Shown: piece by piece, positions 12,691 through 23,628 of the stretch
Numbering within the stretch: the first letter of the stretch is position 1
Layout: every line of letters starts with the position of its first letter
NCBI GenBank assembly: GCA_003254905.1
Contig: QANU01001010.1
Location: forward strand, 1-64,000
Reading direction: 5' to 3'
Source: Nissolia schottii
Taxonomy: Eukaryota; Streptophyta; Magnoliopsida; Fabales; Fabaceae
Length of the DNA: 64,000 nt
Translations under genes and position numbers: made by a program
The notes under the pieces: model-generated
Seen by the model: the letters and a program-made list of their open reading frames with translations, nothing else
Database searches by the model: none
What the model was told of the DNA's origin: nothing

Positions 12691-14944
12691 ACTTCTCCGA
12701 AATGCTGTTTTGCTCATACTTTCTCCAGTGGCAGCATTGAAAACTTATATATACTTTCCTTATGTTCAAACCAGTACAGTTGTACTTTTTTAACCTCAAA
12801 AATACTCAAAATCCCTTTCACAACTTACTCTCTATATTTTTCCTACAAAATTTACCAAATCAGTTTCTCAGACATAAGCACATAAAATAACATAAATATC
12901 CACATAGACAGTGGGCATAGGGTTACCCACCTCAGAACAAAATTCGGGATCAGTAGAAGTGATGAGGAAAATGTCCTCTTCGCGTAGGTATGTTCCCCCT
13001 ATTTTTCTGGAGTCCGGCAGCGTAACAGCAGTGCACGAACGGAACAAGGAAAACAAAGAAAGAAAACAAAACGAAGAAAGAAAAGAGAAGCAAAGAAGCA
13101 TAAGCTTCAGGGAAGGAAGAAAGAAAAATGAAATAACTAGGCAAAAAAAGGGGGAAATAAAGAAACAAAGAAAAGGAAGCAAAAGAAACAAAGAAAAACA
13201 AAGAAAAGAAAGAGATTCGGCGTCAGAGGGAGAGGGAAAAGAAAATGAAAATGAAGAATGGCTTCAGGGGGTGCAAATGAAAACAAAGAAAAGAAATAAA
13301 GAGGAATCGGTGTCAGGGGCTACTCCCCCACCGTCCTATATACATATATATTTTATAATATATATATAACTTTCTATTATTCTAATGTATATATTATATA
13401 TTAGTATTATATTATTATTATTACTATTCACTGAAATTATTTTATTATATAATAGTATATTTTATATAAATATCCAACTTATGGATAAACATAACCTCCA
13501 TCAGTCAAATTTTGATCATGCTTGATTGCGTTTTGTTGTTCGCAGTCCCGATACTTCACGTACGGCTGCCCGAAAAATATTCCGGACCTACCATCGCGAT
13601 CTACTAATTTTCTCGGTCGTAGTGGTATGCCAGATTAAGATATTCGTGAGGAAATTATCCGGAGGGTAATTTTCACAGATACCTTAAGTGTCTACCAAAA
13701 TTCTGATTTTTTGCCAGAATTTGGCACGGACCTCGTGGCATCCCGTGAGATCAAGAAACAATTACTTGACTGGCGTTTGGAAGCAATTAATGTTCTAAAT
13801 AATTTTTCCAGTCCAAATAATCACATCTAATGTGCTTTTAATTAGGCAAAAATTAGGATTTTCGCGAAATTCTCATAAGGGAAAAATTCGGGATGTTACA
13901 CTTTTTTTTATTCATGATTTGTTCCGCCTGTGATTAATAATATAGCGATTGCATGTTATTGGTTAGGGTTAATTCTAGGTTGATAGATCTTGATGATTGT
14001 AGGATTTATTGATTTAGGATTTGGGAACTTTTTGGGAAACTAATTAGATTTAATTAGGTTGTGCAATTGGAACATAATTGATATAGGTTTTTAATGCGGA
14101 GATCTTAGTTTTAATTCCTATATTAATAAATGCTTAGGGGATTGACGATCGTAGTCTCTTAGGTGAATTGCGTATTAGTTAGAGATTTTAACTAATAAAC
14201 AACATCCCCCTTATGAATAATTAATTAGGAACCAATGACAATTAATCCTTCATCTATAAACACCGTATGCAGGATATTGCTTTTTTTATCATTGTTAACG
14301 TACTTTTATTTTGCTTTCTTTTTATTATTATTCATCAATCCAAACCCCCTTTTTTTAATTGCAATTTTAATTGGTTCTAATTGCTTCCTTGAGAGACGAC
14401 CTAGGTTAGCCCCCTTTACTACGTTTTTGGGGTTAATTTAGTTTTCTAAATTATTATTTGATCTCGTACTGAAATTAATGACGTTTTGGTGTGTGTCAAC
14501 CACCACACCATCACCCTTGCCGTCTTATTTTTCTCCATGAATCACTAAGAAAAACTCATTATCTTTCCTCAAGAAACCACCTCAAAAACTAGCCTCCATC
14601 GTCAAGCTTTCTCTTAGAGAAAGGAGGAAGCAAACTTAGATTTTCAAGCACTCTTGGGGAATTCTCTCCTCAACACTCTCTTCACCATCAACCTTCTTTA
14701 GAAAGTGGGTAACTATGCCTAAATTACCACCTTGGTGATCTAAGTGTATTTATGTGTGAATATATGATAATATGTGCAATTATATGATATGTTTTGAAAT
14801 AATGTATGTATGTGATATGTGGTGTGTAGAAGAGGAAAACCTGTTTATTTAAGTGTGTGTAAGTTGTATGTGTTATTATGAGAAAAAGGGAATGAATTGG
14901 TGCATGAAATGGTAATCAAGAAACCATTAAATCCTATCACAGGT

Positions 14945-15305
14945 CTGTGGTCATTCGAATGACCAAGATAGTGTCATTCAAATGAACCACAAAATTTTAA
15001 GAATAGTGAGCAAAATTACACAGGTCACTCGAATGACCACCATGGGTCATTCGAATGAATCCTAGCATTTTTCAAACACTGAGGGTCACAGAAGGGAGTC
15101 ATTAGAATGACCAGGCCTTGGTCATTCGAATGAGTCCCCATATTTGTAAACTGGGAGTACAAGGCCTAATTCACTTGAATGACCAATCCTTGGTCATTCG
15201 AATGACCCATTCTTATGCACCAACCCGAGAGCCAAAATTTTGTGACATTCGAACGACTCCTATAAGGTCATTTGAATGACTCCTGTAAGGTCATTTGAAT
15301 GACAC
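14945..15305. repeat. TTCGAA palindrome array in LTR J
   Basis: About ten copies of GGTCATTCGAATGACC or variants in 360 bp, often in pairs about 20-25 bp apart. It lies downstream of the AGTGGGTAAC box of the LTR. Some copies carry TTTGAA or TTAGAA, as expected from decay. Confidence 0.75.
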
Positions 15306-15313
15306 AGGGTTTC

Positions 15314-17968
15314 GGTGACATCTCGTTTTCTCCTTAGCAAAAATCTCGCTAGATAAATACTTAGAAATTTTCATTGTAGGTTAAACCATTAGAATTATGA
15401 AATCTTAGGTTAAAAGTGTCTATAGAAATAAATCTACTCATTTTCTTAAAATTCTGCAGACACTAGAATAGATCCTTTTTGTCATCCGAGTACAACAGTG
15501 TGTCTAAGGTATCTGTAAAATAAATGGTTATAGAAGAAAGCTCAAAAATACCTTAGATCCACCTAAATTCTTTCTTAGGAAAATTAGGAGATCACGAGGA
15601 CGTGATCAGAATATTTTTAGAATAACCATACGCGAAGTACCGGAACCGGGAACACCTAAACTTGATCAAAATTGATCTGGGTGTAACCCTTAATTCTTGG
15701 CCACAAAAGTGGCCAAGACACAAAGGCCATGCACGGCAAAGAAGTGGCCAAATGGCCAAGTCATCAAGTCAAAGAATGAGTCATGTAGTGACTAAGCATT
15801 GCTTAGGTCATGCCTGATGTCATCTTAGGGGTAAAATGGTAAATTGGTCTAAGGGCATTTTGAAAAAGTGAAAAGTTGGTCAAGGCCTATAAATACCCAA
15901 GGAAATCCAAAAATTTGGAGAGAAAAAGAAAAACCTTGCCAAAACTCTGTCCAATTTCACATCCGACTGTTATCCTGTTAAACCACAGACCCATAAACTT
16001 TCCTACACACACCCTAGTCTGGATTTCTTAGAAATTTCCTAACCTTAACTCACCAAAATCCTCTTAAGATCTTAGAGAAACCTTGGAGAAACCTAATTTG
16101 GAATTGGAGCTTAGGAAACATTATAGCAAGGCCATAGTCTCTAGAAAGTACTGGAACCGTAGCAGGACTTGGAAAAGTGGGTAAACTGACTTAACCTTTG
16201 TCTATGTGGTTCTAAGATGTTTGATGATGTTTGTAACATGTTTTGTGTTAGATTGTGTTAGGTTTGATTTCTTGTTAATATTCTTTATGAACTACCAAAG
16301 ATTATGCTTGAATATGGAACTTATGTACGCTTTGTGTATGCTTTGTGATTTAAGGCATAATTGATAGAGATATGTTGGAATCTATGTTTGAGAATTTTTG
16401 GAACATGAAATTATGTCTCTTATATTGTTGGAAATAAATGATCAATGTTGGAAGAACTGTTTGCAAGAATTGATACGAGAAACCTTGCTGGACATGGAAA
16501 TTGTAGGAAATGGGACCTGAAATTTGTTAGGTGGCATTGAGCCGCCTAGGGCTTGCGCTGAGCAGCCTGTGAGGGCGCTGAGCGGCGTGACTAAAATTCA
16601 GGATCTCAAGTATGAACTTTAGCATCTTCTTGTCTATAATCTGCGAGACTTCAGGGTACGTAAAGTGGCCTGAAACTCTAGGTCATGAGACTTACTTAAA
16701 CAAAGCTTTTGGACAACTTGCAATCGTCCATGGATCCGCTGACCTTAGGAAGTGATGTTTGAGATTTTTGAGCTGTGTTTATCATACATGAATTGATGCT
16801 GTGAGATAGTGAGATATATCTATTATATATTAATTGTTGCATTGAGTTGCGTTATTATATATGAACTGTACATATGATGAAGGTTCGGCTAGTGAGTGAA
16901 GGTCTAAGTCCTGGTCGAGTCCAAGGCCCGACCTCAATACCATCCAAGGGTGGTAACCTTGGTCGTGGTTGGCGATATATTCATGGTCAACACCATTCAG
17001 GTTGAGCGCTGCCTGGTCACCATGATGCGGGCTGTAAGCATGGTTATAGCGGTGTGGCTGTAGCTATAAGGGACAAGGGCAGAGATGTTTATAAGTCAAG
17101 ACTTATAGAGCATAAGTATAAGTGGATACGAGCAAAAGCTTATAATTAAAATGGGCACGGTTATAAGTGGATGTAAGGTGAAGCTTATAAGGAAAATGGT
17201 TTCAGAAAATGAGGATTTTGAGATAGTATGTGTAGCTATGTGAATTATGTGACAGTATGTGACCTAGGAGTTAGAATAGAGAACAGATGACATAGATAAT
17301 GAAATATTAGGTTCCCTCAGTCATATAATAAAATAGATAAAGCTACTCAGGCCTAGTATGGATATTAATAACTAGTAGGGCTATAGTATAACTGTGACAC
17401 TTAGAAACCCCCTGAGCGGCCTGGATCATAAATGAAAATAAGAAGTTTTCCCAGATCCCAAGGTTTCCCACTGAGGATGCAAAGTTCTCACCCCACTGAT
17501 TTGTGACTCCAGGATCGGACATTGAACAAGGAACAGGAACCCCAGTGGAAGCATACCAGGAAGAGGTGAACGAGGAGCCGGATAACCAGTACTAAGCTAG
17601 AAACGTTATGTTAGCCTTAGACAGTAGACTATATGTTGTGTACTATTGTGTTATGCACTTGTACATGACAAATATGATATTACATGTGTAACTGTTTGTG
17701 GATATATGAAATGGACCACTTGCTGGTATGTTGCTTTGAATGTTAGTTAAGCATACTACGTTACCGTTCGCAACATGTGTCATAACGTGAATAAGGCTCA
17801 TAGTTTACACTATGATACATACAAAGAAAAGTTTAAATTGGTCCATATTTTTTGGTAACTATATTTTGAAATTAATAAACGGGACTAAGTATTATCCCAA
17901 CCAAATTAGATAACAACTTAGTAGCAAGTTTGCGACTTAAGCGTAAACTAGCTAGCTAGTGTGGTACA
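15314..17968 (+). mobile_element. Tekay/Del-type solo LTR F
   Basis: It runs from GGTGACATCTCG to GTGTGGTACA with an exact 5-bp duplication GTTTC (15309-15313 and 17969-17973); length 2655 bp. It has a TATA box (CTATAAATAC, about 15888) and a GTGGGTAAAC box (about 16177). GCGCTGAGCGGC-type motifs lie at 16535-16590 and the GTTCTCACCCC box near 17490. No second LTR or internal region is attached. It is inserted into LTR J. Confidence 0.83.
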
Positions 17969-18890
17969 GTTTCAACTCCATGTCTTAAGTTTTCCCTTAT
18001 CTATTGAGATTTGCAATATGTACTAGGAAATTTAAATTTTGTTATTGTGCATCATGAGGACTCGGTCACCAGTAGGGCTTAGGACGACCATAGATCATTA
18101 GAAGTTAAAGCCACCTAAATGAATTAAGATAAAGAATGGATATAAGGAAAAAGTAAGTTCTTAAGAAGGTTCTGGCTACCCAGAGTCTGGGGTACCTTGA
18201 AGAAAAGACCTAGCTATATAATAGGGAATCCCTCTCTCTTGGCACGTCCATTGGACAAGCCCCTCACTAGTCCAGCAAGATGGATTGGTCAATGATGTTA
18301 ACGCAGGTTTAAGACCTGATTTTATGTTAAAAGGAAAAGAAAGAAAAAATGAATGACCTAGGATGTGACGTAACAAGTCCCAGAGAATAATAAGCAGAAC
18401 CCAGAGGACAAGGCGTCCCAGGACAGTTGGAGGCAGGAGGGCCTTAAGTCTCAAAGCCGGAGGATCTTTGAGGAAAAGCGGGAGCTACCCCTTGGTATCC
18501 ATGCCAGACGGCGAGTGTTGTTCGGGTTTATGTAATAGTTAAATGGTCTCAGGAGACCATTAGGATTATGTGCAGTAACTATAATAGTTATTATTATCCA
18601 ACTGTGTGCTTGTACTTTGGACCATGCGAATGTATATCTATATATCAAGACATATTTTGTATGAACGCCCAATAGACCGGTTATCAATGAAGTCCTTTGA
18701 GACTCTATCGCTTGCATATTGATATTAGACCGTGAACATGTACAACTCATAATTTATGAATTAATACAAGAAAATAAAAGTTTCAAAAGGGTCTGTATTT
18801 TCGAGTAAGATATATTTGCCAAGCTAAAAGTAGGAGCTAGAAGCAACCCCAACCAAGGCAGCTAATAACCCTATAAGTGGTGTTACGACT

Positions 18891-19874
18891 ATAGCATAGG
18901 CCATAAGTAGGGGTGTTGCATAGTTTCTCTTGATTATGGATAGAAGAATATGATAGAAATGATGAGGGGCTTTGGCTTGGATTGGTTTGGTTTGCTCTTT
19001 GGGAAATAAGGCCAAGAAGGCTTAAGTTTTCCTTGGAAACTAAGAAGAGTTCTTTGAGGCTTGGTTCTTGGGGTCTTCGAGAATTATTAAGGAAAGAAAA
19101 GAAGAAGATGATGATGAGATTGGGGAGGGGGTGAGGGTTTCATGGTTCAATGATGGTGAGGGAAATTATGAGAAAATTTTAACAATAATCAAACAAAGGA
19201 AATGATGATGAATAGTGAGAAGCATGGCCCTAGGTATGGGTGATGGTGATTAGTTTAAGAAGGTTGGTGGTGGGGGTATGGCTTGTGTAAGTTGACGCAC
19301 GGTTGATTAGGGAAATTTCTCCCAAAATTTGTCTTGTGTTCGATCGTGTTTGGTCGTTAACTGTTCTAGTACGCGTATGACCACGTGCGAGAAAAATTAA
19401 CAGATGTCGTAAAAATTATCTAAATATAATAATGCATAAACCAAACACTTAAAATGAGGAATTTAATTAATCTTAGGTACGCATAATTTTCTCTCGAAAG
19501 AGCGTATTTTACGAGTACCGCCGATACGTGCTTAAATTCCGGTAACGACTGAAAATCGTTACAAAAAATCACTTAAATACAGAAACACATTTTTCAAACA
19601 ATACTAAGAAGGAATCTAATTTAATCTATGGTACTCGTAATTTTTCCTTTCGTAAAAGTCCATTTTATGGGAACCTTTGACTCATATTTAAATTCCAACG
19701 ACGACCGAAACTCGGTCTAAATTTCGGGAAACTCCGCGAGCTCACAAAACCGTTATTTTGACTGGTATTTTTAGAAAATAAGTTTTTATAATTAAATTAT
19801 CCAGTCTCAATAGTTGACTCGTATATTTACTCATTATGCAAAATTCCCTTTAAGGAAAAAGCGGGATGCTACAC
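18891..19874 (-). mobile_element. Tekay/Del-type LTR fragment K
   Basis: It ends in GCGGGATGCTACA on the plus strand, like the 5' end of a minus-oriented family LTR (GGGATGTTACA). Its body (19330-19870) is the inverse of the LTR start at 2258-2760. The 3' two thirds of the LTR are absent. The left limit, at the end of LTR J, is approximate and no target duplication was found. Confidence 0.55.
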
Positions 19875-21331
19875 ATCATAAAGGAACGGGTTATCATTAG
19901 AGTGTTAGGATAACCTTAGATAAGTAGACGGGCAATAACATAACTAAGACAGGTTCATAATTGGACCTAGGGAAAAAGTAAAGATCTTAAGAAGGTACCG
20001 GGCACAAGGAGCTCGGAATACCTTAAAGATAAACCTAGCTATATGAATAGGGAAAATCCCTCTCTCTTGGCACGTCTACGGACAAGCCCCTCGCCAGTCC
20101 AACAAGATGGATTGGTTAATGATCTGAATGCAGACTCAGACCTGATTTTATGTTAAAGTTAAAGGAAAAGATGAATACTTAAGGACATGACGTTACAAGG
20201 TCCTAAATAATGTTAAGAAAGTATGCTTCTGGTCGCGTCGATAAGGCAGGTCGAAAAGTAAGATTATACTCCTGGTCGCGTCAATAGGGTAAGCCCCTCA
20301 TCATCCCACAAGTAGGATGGTTATTCCCTATCGTTGTTCGATGAAATATGTTATCGTGCACTCGTGGTTCGCTACCACTCAGGTTATAGCACTGTCTGGT
20401 CGTCAACGATATGGAAACAAAAGTAGGTTATAGCTGCACGGCCAAGGCTACAAAGGAGTAAGGACATATTATGACAAGAAGGATGCGTAGCCACATGGGG
20501 CGTAAGAGAACCCCATATTCCCTCGTGTATATGTTGTGATCTATGTTTATGCTATGTATAAGAGGATACTAAAGTACGTCTATGAGTATGAGATTCCTAA
20601 TAACAGATATGAATATGTTTCCCTAATAACTAAGGTAAAGATTAGAAGGACTCGGTCACCTAGTAAAGTAGGTAAAGCTGCTCAAGATTAGCATCAATAA
20701 TAATAATAAGTAAAGATTTGAGTATACTTTGACACATAAAGATCTCCTGGACAGCTTGGATCGAAGTAATAAGAAATCCCCGTTGACAAAGGTTTCCCAC
20801 TGAGAATGCGACGTTCTCACCCCCATTCCTTTATGACTCCAGGGACTGATACCGAGCAGAGGAAGGAGCAGTGAGGGACCATTACATGGAATAGTCGTAC
20901 CTAAGGAGGTTAATCGTGAAGAAGTTTTGTGTGGGCTAAATTAGTAGTGTTCCAATTAGCCCCAAGGCTTTCATAGTAAAATGTTGTAGTCGAAAAGACT
21001 TAATATGTGTGTAATGAATATTGTATAACTTATGTAAATTATTGTGAATATATGTGATGGACCGCATGTTTGTTTACTCGTTTGATGTTTATATTTGATT
21101 GAAATTCGCTAATCCCAAGACTCTATCGTTTGCATTATATGATCTATCTTAAGCGCAACTCATATTTTATACCATATTCCATGAAGAGAAAAAGTTTTAA
21201 AGTGGTCCATATTCTCTAAGTAACCAGTATTTCACAAATAATAAAGGGCAAAAGTATCCCAACCAAAGCAGATAACAACTTAGTGAGCATTGTTTGTGAC
21301 TTAAGCGTAAGCAGCTAACTAGGGTGTTACA
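19875..21331 (+). mobile_element. Tekay/Del-type LTR fragment E
   Basis: It begins at the CATCAT(A/G)AGGA box that lies mid-way in complete LTRs and runs to the proper 3' end AGGGTGTTACA. It includes the CTCTCTTGGCACGTC stretch (about 20060) and the GTTCTCACCCCC box (about 20814). The first half of the LTR is missing and fragment K, in the opposite direction, takes its place. Confidence 0.6.
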
Positions 21332-21599
21332 CAAACCATTAACCTTAGTCAACCTTGGTTCCTCTGTTGGTCCAAGATTAACCTCAACGAATGGGTCTTT
21401 AGCTCCAAAGCTTGGTTGTTGCTTAACAATTGCGGGGAAATCTTCATCTACGCTGTTCTTCACCTCTGCCTCATCATCTTTCTTAGCTAACTTGCTTACT
21501 CTGTGCATATTATGTAATCCTCAATTCTGCAAAATGAGTAATCAACTATTGTTGGATGTCTCTCACCACACATTCATGGTGTCTCTTCATCAAACAGAT

Positions 21600-22331
21600 T
21601 TATAAAAGATCGTGAGTCAGCCTGAATTCCACCTTGAAATCGGTTGTTGTAAAATTCATAGCTACCACCTCCTTATCTATAGCTTCATTTTCCCAAGAGA
21701 TTGGTTGAAACTCAGGATTATAAAATGATGCATCCATCATCTTCACGTTGGTTGCAAATGGTCTTTGATTAGCTTCAACTGCTTCAACTTTTCCTTTCTC
21801 CCCCCACAACATCAACATTTGATGAAGGGTTGATGGGACATACTTAGCCAAGTAAATCCAATCTCCCCGAGAGAAAATAGTAACTTGGTCTTAGAATACA
21901 GTTGTTGTAATCTTAGGACCCGCAATGAGTTTAACAATATAGATTCCCAAAGTTATAGCACTCCCCCTAGTAAAATTAGTCATCTTCATATTTTTAGACT
22001 TCAAATCTTCCATACATTTCCCAGCTTCCTCAAAATTATGATGGGCATAACATTCATGATGGTACCCATCAATTAGCATTTTAGACAAAGGCTTACCATC
22101 TATCAAAGCCTTAATGTAAAGAGGCTTAAGATGGCAAGAAATCTTTGGCGTTTCAAACTTCATTATGTATTCCCTTACTTCTTCAATATTCTCATCCAAT
22201 TTCACACCACCAAACTCCTTAGCTATGGAAGCCCATTCAGTCTCCTTGGCTAAAATATCCCCTTCTAAACTTGAAGGTTGATCACCTTCAATGCCAAATT
22301 CACTAGGAAGGAATCTTACCATGGCTACCAT
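21600..22331 (-). pseudogene. Protease and following linker of the old Tat/Ogre-like element
   Basis: The words HLKPLYIKALIDGKPLSKML, together with the acidic stretch before them, are typical of the protease region of Tat/Ogre-type plant elements. The next section (VPSTLHQMLMLW, then EAVEANQRPF) is the linker that normally leads to the reverse transcriptase. It is degraded; only its identity and order are claimed. Confidence 0.68.
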
Positions 22332-22956
22332 ATCTTCATCTTATAAAGTATTATTCGACCTACCAAAAAATCTTCCTCACTTAGAATGTCATCTAGCACG
22401 TTTTCAGAATGCTCACCCTAGATCATCCTCGTAGCCACAGTCTCGACTACAGCTTTCAAATCGGCACCAAGGAACCGTTTAGGGCTGTGATGCCCCACAG
22501 ACTCTCAACATCTTCTCTTTCAACATCCTTGGCTATCTGTTACATAATGAGCATCTATTTGAGCTTATTAAATGCTTTCTTACGCTATAACCTTATCTTC
22601 TATGATCTAGAAAACAGAGGCAGCTCTTCAACTTGAATTTTCTTATCTTTGTACTATTTGTTAAGGAACTAATCTCCTTTTTAAATGTGCATCTTAGGCG
22701 TCACCATTCTACCCTATTGCTTGACAGCTTATTCCTTCAAAGTAACTTTCAAAGAAGGGCTACCATCTTTGTAACTCACCTCTACTACACGTTTTCCTTC
22801 CCCATGAGCTGACTCATCCACAATTTGTGGAACCTTCTTATGCACATAATCCCTTTTCTTATGGTCACAGTGTTGTCCTCCTGACCTCTGGAAAATACTT
22901 ATGAGCTCAACTCCTGGTCTTCCTTTGGCGTAACTCTTTGGGGCTGGTCCTAGCCT

Positions 22957-23574
22957 CTAAAATACACTAGGCCTGCCTTTATCAGGGAATACCACTTGCT
23001 TCCCCTTGGCTTTTACTTTCAACTTCTCTGCTTCGGCTTCCAATTGTACTTTTGACTTCCACACTTGCTTTATTCTAGGCATGGCTAGATTCTTGATTAA
23101 GTCGCCCTTAACAATTATTGATTTAGGCTTCATAGCCTTCATGTTGCTTGAACCAATCGATTTCTTTCTTAGTTGTTTCTCCATACGGCTATCAACCAAA
23201 ATTGACACCATATAAATTGAGACAAAAGGGAAGGGATCAGGATTTACAAACATACATGCCACCTTTTCTTCTGTGAGCCCCCTCTGGATTGTACCTCTGA
23301 ATCTAACACAATTCATTATTAAGTGTGACCAAGAATTATGCCACTTGCAATACTATCTATTCTTGAGCTTCATATTGAAAGGCATCTCATGATCCTCAAC
23401 TTCTCCTAATTGCTTTTCCATACGTCTATCAGTCGATGCTGATATCATATTGATTGAGGTTGCAGGGAATAGATCAGTTTCTACTGCCATATTGGTCATC
23501 TTCTTTTTTGCTAGCTTAAACCTCCTTTCTTTAATTCCCTTCTGGATTACCTTCTTGAAAATGATACAACTCAT
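22957..23574 (-). pseudogene. Gag-protease linker of the old element, partly duplicated
   Basis: Two adjacent segments share related words (MEKQL, a C-x-x-F-(R/K)-x-x-(I/V)-Q-(R/K)-G pattern and a DPFP/DLFP motif followed by a Ser-rich hydrophobic stretch). This suggests a short internal duplication in the linker between gag and protease. It is decayed and lies directly left of solo LTR A. Confidence 0.45.
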
Positions 23575-23628
23575 TGTTGAGTAAGTCCAGGAATTGTGTC
23601 ATCTATAATAATTTTTATTTATGATGTT

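Larger units (their letters stand above)
4029..13900 (-). mobile_element. Tekay/Del-type solo LTR G, split by element H
   Basis: On the plus strand it starts TGTAACACCCTGC (4029) and ends GGGATGTTACA (13900), so it is minus-oriented. The flanks CTTGT (4024-4028) and CTTTT (13901-13905) are a target duplication with one mismatch. Without H the LTR is about 2.97 kb (4029-4786 and 11688-13900). It holds the GGTGAGAAC box (4501-4509), a minisatellite (12095-12290), CATTCGAATG palindromes (12509-12675) and the reverse complement of the GTGGGTAAC box (about 12912). A purine-rich stretch (13040-13330) gives spurious open frames. Confidence 0.8.
3112..14498 (+). mobile_element. Solo LTR I of a second LTR family, split by LTR G
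   Basis: The ends are TGATAGGTGTAC at 3112 and GTGTGTCA at 14498. They are flanked by an exact 5-bp duplication ACCAC (3107-3111 and 14499-14503). With G and its duplication removed, the LTR is about 1.5 kb (3112-4028 plus 13906-14498). No internal region or second LTR is present, so this is a solo LTR. Its sequence is unlike the Tekay-type LTRs around it, and its family is not recognised with confidence. It is inserted into LTR J. Confidence 0.72.
2258..18890 (+). mobile_element. Tekay/Del-type LTR J (probable solo LTR), split by nested insertions
   Basis: Three pieces, 2258-3111, 14499-15313 and 17969-about 18890 (about 2.6 kb in all), read in order as one plus-strand LTR. The start GGTAACATTTCGC matches the family start TGTAACATCCCGC. 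The middle has the AGTGGGTAAC box (about 14703) and an array of TCATTCGAATGA-like palindromes (14950-15303). The right piece has the GCATCATGAGGA box (about 18046) and ends in GTGGTGTTACG, like the family end GGGTGTTACA. I did not find a convincing target duplication, so the outer limits are less sure than those of the other LTRs. It is old and decayed. Confidence 0.6.

Noticed and set aside
12868-13369. Open frames of 83-152 codons on both strands (Lys/Glu-rich or Phe/Ser/Leu-rich).
   Set aside because: A purine-rich tract in LTR G removes stops in several frames at once. Frames open on both strands over the same bases point to composition.
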